A stretch of DNA of 64,000 bases from Trichocladium uniseriatum. Its lineage: Eukaryota; Ascomycota; Sordariomycetes; Sordariales; Chaetomiaceae. The stretch lies in contig WOUO01000005.1 in the NCBI GenBank assembly GCA_017139535.1, positions 248,001 to 312,000 of the forward strand. Reading direction: 5' to 3'. This document shows positions 54,901 through 64,000 of the stretch, one piece after another. The stretch's first letter is position 1; the number at the start of each line of letters is the position of its first letter. The position numbers and the translations under genes were made by a program. The notes under the pieces were generated by a model. It ran no database searches. It was not told where the DNA came from and worked only from the letters and a program-made list of their open reading frames with translations.

Positions 54901-55232
54901 TGGCAGTGATGTCGGCGGGCGTCTGGGGGCGCGTGACGAAGACGAGGTTGAGGCCGCGCTTGAGGTCGTAGGTCTGCAGGGCGCGGCCGACCGACGTCGT
55001 GATCTGAAAGGTGGTTTTGCCAAGGGGGATCGAAGCAAAGGGAACGCCGGTGGGTGATACGAGACCTATGGTCTACAAAACAGTTAGCATCAGCCCCGGC
55101 ATCTCTCTCAGAGCTACCTACTCGGAACGGGGCAAAGATGGCCGAGCCTCGTTTGGCCCCCGAGGGGGCTTTTGCGACGGCATCGACCTTTTGGCGCTTG
55201 GTCGACGGCCCATCGGGCTCTGAGTGCGGCAT
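51988..55232 (-). CDS. utp21: Utp21 (WDR36), U3 snoRNP/SSU processome subunit
   Basis: Exons 55232-55122, 55072-52378 and 52328-51988 give 1048 residues. Two tandem WD40 propellers occupy most of the protein, with GWVEIWNVSTGKLIYTI, GDVTFWDLNKGGRIMG, SLDGKIKFWDFVTGSLVD, SIRVVDVETKQTIREFWG and SVVRVWDLPTSHLIDAF among the repeats. The C-terminal Utp21 domain follows (DMMTLSLVPKSRWQTLL, TEFIDHLKSLPPSAADLELR). Utp21 is part of the UTP-B complex that binds pre-rRNA during small-subunit ribosome assembly in the nucleolus. The N-terminus (TKRQKVDAVAKAPSGAKRG) looks like a nuclear localisation signal. Joining exon 1 to exon 2 (FR/TIGLVSPTGVPF) matches the family N-terminus. The C-terminal domain is preceded by an acidic linker rich in Glu, Asp and Gln. 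Confidence 0.93.
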
Positions 55233-56263
55233 TGTCAAGTCTGCGTCAACAATGGCCCTGTGCTCTCGATGCTCGTCTCGCGGTTGAAGTTTTCGGTAGC
55301 CTCGTCCTGAAGGCGCTCGGCGTCCTAGAAATTTTCAGCCACACCGTGCCCCACTTGCTGTTTTGGGGCTCGCCTGGCCAGCCTCACCGGCTGCCGACCC
55401 GCACCCGATGGCGGCGTCCGATCCGGACCCGCACATGCCAGATGCAGGGCCGCGTCCTGACCGCCTGCGCTCTTCCGATAAGAAAGGGGGCGGCTGGCCT
55501 ATGGGAATTGGACACCCTTTTGGACATGCACGTTTGGTCCAAACGGCTGCAGGTCACGCGACCACTTGCCTGTCCTGTTGTCTGACATTGCACAATTTGG
55601 CAGTCGTGTCTGAGATGACGGAGGTTTCGAACTCGCTGTTTCGGCAACGCCTTGAAGGAGGGAAGACTCCATCTGGAGTACTAGAAACCAAAAACAGGGC
55701 AGCTTCCAAGGTTCTTCGTCTCCCGATGTGGCTCGTGCTAGATGCGCCCCTTGCTGGGCAAAATGGGCCCTGGTCTGGCCTCTGGCGTCATGGGGCTTTT
55801 GTGCCCCTCCACGCCCCACCGAAAAAATATCCCTGCCACTAACCGCCATTTCTGAAGCTGGGTTGGCCCATCGATCCCGCCATGCTGCGCCAAACAGCTG
55901 GACCTTGGCTGTCAGTTGTCCGGCTCTCTCTCTCCGCCTTTTGGCAATCCCTACGTGTACATGCTTTCTTGTCTCGGCTGTTCCGTGGCTGGCCCATTGG
56001 GCCGGGACGTCAGTTGGGACCTCACGTGTGAAATGCCGAACAGACGCAGCGGGCCGGAGCACTTCGACTAAAGTCTGAGACCGCCGGGATGTGCTCCGTC
56101 TTTGTAATTTGCACCATCCAAGTCGCCACAATGCAATGCCAAAGCTTGGGCTTCTACTGACTGTCGACATTCCACTCCCTTGTCCTGGCCACCTGGCACG
56201 CAACAAGCAGCAAGCTCTTCCACAGGCTGCTTCCCACGTCGCCTGCCCACCGACACCGCCAGC
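55233..56263. other. Divergent promoter region
   Basis: This is about 1 kb between the starts of utp21 (-) and vip1 (+). Open frames of up to 235 codons on the minus strand carry no domain. No feature is supported. Confidence 0.45.
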
Positions 56264-59200
56264 ATGGAACCGAACTCGCCCCCCAATGCTCCCGATGCGG
56301 GCCCGGGTGACCGGCCATTGTCGTCTCCGCCCAGAGAAAATACGAGTCCAGAAGCTGCAAAGGAAACAATCGAGTCTGCCCCCGTCGTGCCTGCTTCACC
56401 CCTCGCAGCAGCTACAAACGAGTCTAGGCCCAGATCCCAGCGATCGGGTTCCCACTCACACTCTCTCTTCCCCAAGGGAAAGCATGCCGAACCCGGTACG
56501 ACCGAGACCCACGCCGAGAGAACCGACGTCTCCATGCCCCCGCCCTCTGTGAGACCGCACCGCCCGTCCCCACTTCCGAGCAAGCGAGATTCGTCACACT
56601 CGGACAAGAGCACCGCCGTTCCCTCGCACGAGCAAGTGTATTCGTCCCGGGATTTCGCGACCGAGACCATGGCTATCGACCCCGACGAAACAGACACCCC
56701 CCGTCTACCAGCTGCCATCATGAGCGGCGAGACGGCCCACCACCGCACCCTGCCCGAGCCCGCCCTCCGCAGCGCCCGCTCCTCCATGTCAGAAGCCCCT
56801 ACCAGCAACCGCATGAGCATCAGCTCGCTGTACAGCCTGGCGTCGGCCCGCGCCGTCCCGAGCTCGGCCGCGTCCGCCAACGGCAGCGACGCCGGCAGCA
56901 TTACGGGCATCCCGGGCCACCGGGCCGTGTCCGGCCTCATGGCGTCGTCCAGCGGGGCGGCCAAGAACACAGCCGAGTCGGGCGTGTCCAGCATGACGGT
57001 GACGACGGGCAGCTCGCAGGGCGCACATCAGCTGGCACCGCGCGAGTCGCACGCCCAGCACCTGAGCGACATGGTCAAGAAGACACCACCCAACTCGAAC
57101 GCGAACCCGACACCCCGCTCCCAGCCGACTAGGTCTCGCAGCCGGGCGAAGCGCCGGTTCAGCACCAGCACCGGCGGCGCCAGCAGCCACAGCCCGAGCG
57201 CCGACCGCGGCGGGACGCAGCGGTCCGAGAAGGAGGAGCACAAGCCAGCACCCTGGGGCGTCATTGGCGTGTGCGCGCTCGACGTCAAGGCACGGAGCAA
57301 GCCGAGCAGAAACATCCTGAACCGGCTGATACAGAACCGCGAGTTTGACGTGTGCGTCTTTGGCGACAAGGTCATTCTTGACGAGGGTGAGTTATTCTTC
57401 TGTCTCTAGACTAAACTGAGCTAACTGGGATAGGGATTGAAAACTGGCCCATTTGGTGAGAAACCCGTTCATCCTGGCCCTCCGCATGCTAACGACTCAG
57501 CGACTACCTGATATCCTTTTACTCTGACGGCTTCCCCCTGGAAAAGGCCATCGCCTACATCAAGGCGCGCAAGCCCTTTTGCGTCAACGACGTGCCCATG
57601 CAAAAGATCCTGTGGGACCGCCGGCTGTGCCTGCGCTTGCTCGACCAGATCGGCGTCCCCACCCCCCAGCGCATCGAGGTGAACCGTGACGGCGGCCCGC
57701 GGCTGCTGACACCCGACGTCTGCAAGCACATCCGGGACGTCAGCGGCGTCACATTTGAGCCCATCGATGCGGACCTCGACAAGGCCAAGGAGGCATCCCC
57801 GCGCAAGGTGGAGCTGCTCGACGGCGGCGACATCCTGTCGGTCGACGGCGCTCTGATCAAGAAGCCGTTTGTCGAGAAGCCGACGAGCGGCGAGGACCAC
57901 AACATTATCATCTACTTTCCCTCGTCGTCCGGCGGCGGCGCGCGCAAGCTGTTCCGCAAGATTGGCAACAAGAGTAGCGAGTATGTCGAGGGCCTGAATG
58001 TGCCGCGGGCCATTTCGCAACCCAACGACAGCTTCATCTATGAACGCTTTATGCAGGTGGACAATGCCGAGGACGTAAAGGCCTACACAGTCGGCCCGAC
58101 CTACTGCCACGCCGAGACGCGCAAGTCGCCCGTCGTCGACGGTGTCGTGCGCCGCAACACGCACGGCAAGGAGGTCCGCTACGTGACGGCCCTGAGCAGC
58201 GAGGAAAAGGAGATCGCCAGCAAGATCAGCACCGCCTTTGGCCAGCGCGTGTGCGGCTTCGACTTTTTGCGCGCCGGCGGCAAGAGCTACGTCATCGACG
58301 TCAACGGCTGGAGCTTCGTCAAGGACAACGACGACTACTACGACCACTGCGCCACCATCCTCAAGGACATGTTCATCAAGGAAAAGATGCGCAAGGACAG
58401 CCGGACGCCGCCCATGCCGTCGCCCGCCATCTCCGACGTGGACCCCATGTCGTCGCGCCCGGCCAACAAGGAGAGGGACCACGCCTCGCAGGGCAGGCCG
58501 AGCGTCGACCGGTCGATCCGGGAGTCCATCGTCGAGTCGACCCCGCCGGCCAAGCAAGAGTCCAAGGTTAGCACTCTCCCCCCGAGCCCGCTGGTCAGCC
58601 AGTTTTCGGCCTCGATTGCCGACAGCGCGCCGTCCATTGCGCCGTCCACCAAGTCGGCCGCTCCCTCCGTCATTCCCGACGCCGAGCCCGAGGACGAGCA
58701 GGAACCGCCGCCGCCGCCGCCACCCAAACCCAGCTGGAAGCTCAAGGGCGTCGTGTCGGTCATCCGCCACGCCGACCGCACGCCCAAGCAAAAGTACAAG
58801 TTTACCTTTCACACCGAGCCCTTTATCGAGCTGCTCCGGGGCCACCAGGAAGAGGTCCTGCTGATTGGTGAGCCCGCCCTGGCGAGCGTGATTGACGCCG
58901 TCGACGTGGCCATGAAGGCCGGCATCGAAGACCGCGGCAAGCTCAAGTCGCTCCGCAACGTCCTCATCAAAAAGGGCAGTTGGGCCGGCACAAAGGTGCA
59001 GATCAAGCCCATGTTTCGCAAAAAGGCCGAGCCCAAGCTAGTCAAGAAGCCAAAGGAAGCGCCCAGAGAAGAAGAGCCGGTCATCGTCGAGGAGGAAGAG
59101 GCCGGAGACAAGACGCCCCGCAAGGGCCCCAAGCGGCAGGACTCGCTGTCGGGCGTGACCATGTCCAAGTTCACGGCGGCCGAGGAGAGCCTGGTGCTCG

Positions 59201-61183
59201 ACAAGTTGCAGCTCATTGTCAAGTGGGGCGGCGAGCCGACGCACTCGGCCCGCTACCAGTCGCAGGAGCTCGGCGAGAGCATGCGCAGCGACCTGGGGCT
59301 CATGAACCGCGAGGTGCTGGACGAGGTGCACGTCTTCAGCAGCAGCGAGCGCCGCGTCGTGACGAGCGCCCAGATCTGGGCCGCCAGCTTCCTCAAGAAG
59401 AAGGACCTGCCCGAGGACTTTATCCGCATCCGCAAGGACCTGCTCGACGACTCCAACGCCGCCAAGGACGAGATGGACAAGGTCAAGAAGAAGCTTAAGG
59501 GGCTCCTCCGCAAGGGCAACGAGCGCCCGCCGCAGTTTGCCTGGCCCGAGAACATGCCCGAGCCGTCCGAGGTGCAGACGCGCGTCGTCCAGCTCATGAA
59601 CTTTCACCGCAAGGTGATGCAGCACAACTACGCAAAGCTCTACAGCGGTGCCGTCAACTCGCTCAACGCCATCAACAACCCGGCCCCGGACAAGGGCCCG
59701 GGCGACGGCGGATCGGGCGCGTCGCTGTCCTCGCACCCCTCGGCCGGCTCGCTGTCGCAGGCCAACGCCATCACTAGTATCCAGGCGCGCTGGTGCTGCG
59801 GCGAGGACGCCGAGCTCTTCAAGGAGCGGTGGGAGAAGCTGTTTGCCGAGTTTTGCGACGGCGAAAAGGTCGATCCTAGCAAGATCTCGGAGCTGTACGA
59901 CACGATGAAGTTTGACGCCCTGCACAATCGCCAGTTTCTCGAGTGGGTCTTTACGCCGCCAAAGGGGCTGCTCGAGGACGAGTACGGCATCTCGCTCAAC
60001 GGCAAGGAAGGCAAGTCGTCGCCGTCGTCCAAGGAGACCGAGGAAAAGGGCGCCGACGAGCGGACCGCGGCCGGCATGCTGGCCGACAAGATTGAAAACT
60101 CGGGCCACAAGGCCGTCAGGCGCATCTTTCGCCGCCGGTCGTTCCTCAACGGGCTGCGCTCCGGCGGCGAGGCGGAGCTGCCCGAAAAGTACTTTCACCT
60201 GCACAGGGGCAACAGCCAGACCAAGGCCAAGACGGACGCCCGCTTCGAGCCGCTGCGCGAGCTGTACCAGCTCGCCAAGGTCATGTTTGACTTTATCTGC
60301 CCGCAGGAATACGGCATATCCGACAGCGAAAAGGTGAGTGGTCGCTGTAATAGGGGATGAACTAGTACTTACGCGTGGCAGCTCGAAATCGGCCTCCTGA
60401 CCACGCTCCCGCTGCTCAAGGAGATTGTGGCGGACCTCGAAGACATGCAGGCGTCGGACGAGGCCAAGTCCTTCATCTACTTTACCAAGGAGTCTCACAT
60501 CTACACGCTGCTCAACTGCATCCTCGAGGGCGGCCTCGAGACCAAGATCAAGCGGGCCACGATCCCGGAACTCGATTACCTCTCGCAAATCTCGTTTGAG
60601 CTGTACGAGATGCCGGCCAACCCGCCCTTTGACGCCGAGGGCAGCCCGGTTTTCAACTATAGCATCAAGATCACCATCAGCCCGGGCTGTCACGTCTTTG
60701 ACCCGCTCGATGTGCAGCTCGACAGCCGGCACTGCATCGGCTGCGCCCCTCGCCGCAGCCTGACGGCGCACGCCGACTGGAAGGTGGTGATTGAGACGCT
60801 GAGGGCCAAGTTTCACCAGTAAGTCGGCCCTGATTTCAGAGAGAAGCCGAGACTCATGCGTTTCCAGGGTGAAATTGCCAAAGACGTTCTTGGCCGTGAA
60901 CCTCTCGGATGCCTTTAGCTTTCAGGAGAAGCAGCATCAGAGCGACAATGACGTGCTCGAGATGAAGCCTACCGCGCACGGTCTGGTCGACGCCTTGGAA
61001 ACGCCCGAGCCTGCCGAGCGCGGAGCGCCTCCAGCCGCCCTCATTTCGTCGGATGCACGCGAGCCCGCTGAGCAGGCGCCCCTTGGCATCCCGGCATCCT
61101 CGGACACGGTCACGACTCCACTGGATCCATCAAAGCCAGATGTCGGCGATGCAGAGTCTGCAGACAAAGTTGGCGAGGCTTGA
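56264..61183 (+). CDS. vip1: Inositol hexakisphosphate/diphosphoinositol kinase Vip1 (Asp1, PPIP5K)
   Basis: Exons 56264-57386, 57434-57455, 57501-60333, 60382-60818 and 60868-61183 give 1576 residues; exon 2 has 22 nt. The first 330 residues are disordered and rich in Ser, Pro and Arg. The Vip1 N-terminal and ATP-grasp kinase domains run from about 331 to 700 (VIGVCALDVKARSKPSRNI, ENWPICDYLISFYSDGFPL, RVCGFDFLRAGGKSYVIDV). A histidine-phosphatase-like domain begins with VVSVIRHADRTPKQKYKF near residue 803 and continues to the region of KEIVADLEDMQ. The enzyme makes and removes inositol pyrophosphates, which control phosphate homeostasis, polarity and microtubules. The phosphatase motif RHADRTP is intact. 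The last about 110 residues are a disordered acidic tail. The protein is longer than yeast Vip1 mainly through its N-terminal extension and linkers. Confidence 0.94.
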
Positions 61184-64000
61184 TGACGGATTTGCCCGAG
61201 ACGGGGTCGGTCCGACTCCCAGCAACGCAGTGCCGTCATCATGTCGACTCCAGCGGAGACAACGAGCATGAACGGCGAAAACTTGCCAGTGTACACGATA
61301 CAGTTGGCGTCATTACCCTGGGGCGTGCTCGGGCTCTCCTCGGTGTGTACATCCTCCCTCCGCCGCCGTTTATATTGGCGACAGGTTTGCGTATATAGTG
61401 GGCGTCAGGACAGCCAACCGGGATTTCCGGTCTGAGCGTAGACGGACGTTGGTTCGTGTGAAGCGAAAGGGGGTCTGCTGCTTTCACCCCCGGGCTTATG
61501 ATAAAAATAGACTAATAAACAAGCGTGCCTGATACAACCTTATGATGAGATGAAAAGATGGGATCGGTCACAAATGATCATCTCTCGTTCCGGTTTCGAG
61601 GAGCCGTTAGATGCGGGCCGGTTGAGCGGTGCCGAGACGGGATTGGTTGGGTAGTCGGGCGATGCGACCCTTCTTGCCATGCTCATGTGTAGTGTACCAA
61701 GGACGGAGTCCAAGAGTGCTAGTGATGGCGAGGGTATCGAGCACATCCGTGTTCCAAGGATGACATGGACAGCCCGCTTGTGTACGCACCACGTTGCGGA
61801 TGCTCACCGGTTTCGCTTCTTGGCCGGCGTAACATTGCCATCTGCGTGACATCACAGCGGTCGGTGCTGCGAGCATGGTACCGTATATGGGCGGGTTGTG
61901 GGGGACAGTCGGGCCGGGTGGGCAGACCGTCGGCTTGACATGGCATGGGCGCTCGACACCGTGATCGGGTGGGGGTCGGGTGGGCAGATTACCGTTGGAG
62001 CCGCCCGTGTTCCTTGCAAACTGCTGGCTTGACACGGCATGGGTAAGGCAACCCATCCGTAGGTCACTAACCGGTTGGACGGGCGGAGGCAGGGAAATGG
62101 AGGGTGTGACGAGGGGTCCTTGACATGATCTGCCCCGGGTCTGTCACGTCACGGTCCATGCGTGCAACCACCTGTCCGATCTGGCGAGCGTGACAGGGCC
62201 GATGTGCTGGATACACTAGAAAAATTAAGATTGAACTTCTTGGCTGCAGTCGTCGGAGTGAAGAAAGTCACCCTCGAATTTTGCGGAACGATTCCGAATG
62301 CGTCTTGGACCGATCTTGACAGCTTCACAGGGAGCGCGAACAGGGGTCATCCGGCCCTTCGGAATCGCTACCGGCTGGCCGGTCACGGGAATACGCGATG
62401 TTAAGACGACGGCTGGGAAGTTGTGCTGTCACCGTCCCGAGTACCAGCGAGGTGGGAGGCTGGCACATGCGACCGGTAACTCGTCAGTCCATTTCTGCGC
62501 AGACGAAGCTGTCGGATGATTCTGACGACTCATCTAATCTCGACACGATCAAGCATGAGCAAGTTTTTGCATCCCCAGGGCTTGGCAAGCTTGGGTCCGG
62601 CTGTCGGTCGATCGAACGGCACTGGCTCTTGATGGCGATTTCGGCTCATGGCCGCGCCGCCGGAGCGGTTTCCCCTCTCGGTCAAAGCCAACTAGTGCCC
62701 ACCAGCCTGAAACCCACGTTGACCGAATAGCTTGAAGAAGGGTGATATTTGGCAAATCAAGGTTGCGCGTTGGGGCGGGCAGTTGATTCCCTATCAGTTC
62801 GAGCCATGGTAGAGCCCCCCTGGGAAGCCGGGTTTGGTGAGGGCACAAGAGGGCAGGATTAGACGGTGTCTGTTTAATTCTCGAGCAATTGATGTTGTTG
62901 ACCTTGGCGAAGCATAGACCAGCTGGCTGCATGAGGTCGCCGGAGCCGGTCGCAGACTGTTGGAGTCGGCGGGACGCGGGAAGATCCCCAATTGGCCGAG
63001 GGTGGCCGCTTTTGGGGCTGCAGGCGGCAGACGATCTTCTGCGGGCATGTCGAAACGTGGTGCAAAGGATCGAGTACGTACCTGGTCGGATGAGGCTCGA
63101 AGCAGGTCCCGTCTTGGACCATCTCGAGGCATGTTAATAGGAGCACCGGCCAGCGTGAATCGGCAGAAACGAGACGGGTTTCGCCGTCCACTCGCCCGGC
63201 GATCCTTGTGGGAGCAGCCGACGCGGGATTTGCGCTCTTACGAGGAGGTCCAAGCCCTCCCCATCCGGATGAGTGACCAAGTTGGGAAGCCGTCAATCGA
63301 GCGCAAGAACATGCCGCCCATTCCGCAGTCAGACGCTAGAAGCTCGCTAGAAGCTTCTTTCCAGAAGGCCAGGGGTGGCGGGTGGTCGACCCTGTCGTCG
63401 TCCGGGCCCGCAGGGCTGCGGAATGTCTCGATCCAGCTTTCCACGAGCCTCAACCGCGGTATCGATCCCTGCAGCTCCACCGGGAGTGGTGCTCGGATGC
63501 ACATGGCGTTTGCCTGATTGGGATCTGATCTGACGAGCGGCAGACGAGAGCCAGTGCCGGCGGGGTTTGGGTAGATGGCCTGATTTGATTTTGCTTGACC
63601 GGAGCCGTGGGCGGAGGAGGGATGCAGCTGCCTCTTTGGGCACCATCGGCCATTGGGTACAAGCCCGGGTTGAGTCCCGAATCCCCGTCAAAACCGTTGG
63701 GCTCGTGGCTGCGGCGCAGCCGCACATCTGTGCGGGCGTGGGATAGAGGGGCGGCGCGGGGGTTACCTTGGAGTGCACAAAAGTAGTGTTGGTGGTGGGT
63801 GATGGCAAAAGGCAGAACAGGTGCAGGTGCTTGGCCAGGTGTGAAGGAGCGAGATGTAATGAAGCCAATTCTGGCCAGGGAAACTACGATGCGGGTCCCC
63901 CCCGCAACCCCGATGCTTGGGATCTCTCCACCATGATCATTGGCGCCTTCCACCGACCCCATGGCTCTTTCCCCTGTCCGGCGTGTCCGCCGGCCTTGTC
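61184..64000. other. Gene-poor end of the window
   Basis: This is about 2.8 kb downstream of vip1. It contains only short overlapping open frames (the longest 185 codons) without domains or convincing starts. It includes the 3' UTR of vip1 at its left end. No mobile element, tRNA or coding feature is supported; the next gene probably lies beyond the window. Confidence 0.45.

Noticed and set aside
59038..60816. Minus-strand frame of 592 codons opposite vip1
   Set aside because: It mirrors strongly coding sequence of the Vip1 phosphatase-like domain and shows the Leu/Arg/Val-rich composition of an antisense frame.

Overview
The window is nuclear DNA of a filamentous ascomycete, most likely a sordariomycete. 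The evidence is GC-rich coding sequence, many short introns (about 45-180 nt) with GT-AG ends and CTAAC/CTGAC branch-point-like motifs, and a gene set typical of that class (CSN6, Arp9, Vps17, Utp21, Vip1, a spartin/senescence-domain protein, a Zn2Cys6 factor and a Thr-rich GPI-type wall protein). The genus is not determined. No transposon, CRISPR array, rRNA gene or canonical tRNA gene was recognised. All gene models were spliced by hand from the sequence; exon coordinates are in each entry.

Layout. 1-1517: 3' part of a CSC1/OSCA-type channel (+). 1972-4570: secreted GMC oxidoreductase (-). 5243-7125: Atr1-like MFS transporter (-). 7866-8105: small protein behind a probable 5'UTR intron (+). 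8727-11276, and probably further upstream: Zn2Cys6 transcription factor (-). 14606-16258: senescence/spartin-domain protein (+). 16728-18851: Arp9-like actin-related protein (+). 19385-20008: RidA-family protein (+). 20272-23000: Kelch-type membrane protein (-). 26128-28736: Thr/Ser-rich wall protein with a 12-nt micro-exon (+). 29610-30895 (-) and 31834-32889 (+): a divergent pair of an ETHE1-like persulfide dioxygenase and a YeeE/YedE sulfur-compound transporter. 33063-33403 (-): candidate RNA polymerase III RNA gene. 33716-36288: mitochondrial EF-G2/Mef2 (-). 36830-38777: Vps17 (+). 42785-44288: zinc polyol dehydrogenase (+). 45083-46475: CSN6 (-). 47240-48595: proline-rich protein of unknown role (+). 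49864-51737: amino-acid permease (+). 51988-55232: Utp21 (-). 56264-61183: Vip1/PPIP5K inositol pyrophosphate kinase (+).

Most genes are unrelated housekeeping or transport loci. Two groups may be functional units. The first is the divergent dioxygenase/transporter pair around 30-33 kb, which matches the content of bacterial sulfide/persulfide-detoxification operons. The second, weaker, is the neighbourhood of GMC oxidoreductase, MFS pump and Zn2Cys6 regulator at 2-11.3 kb.

Four long gene-poor intervals (about 11.3-14.6, 23.0-26.1, 38.8-42.8 and 61.2-64 kb) hold only short unconvincing open frames. The most unusual signal is at 33.06-33.40 kb: on the minus strand an A-box match, a B-box match and a T5 terminator lie within an 11-bp perfect terminal inverted repeat, with a TATA-like element upstream.
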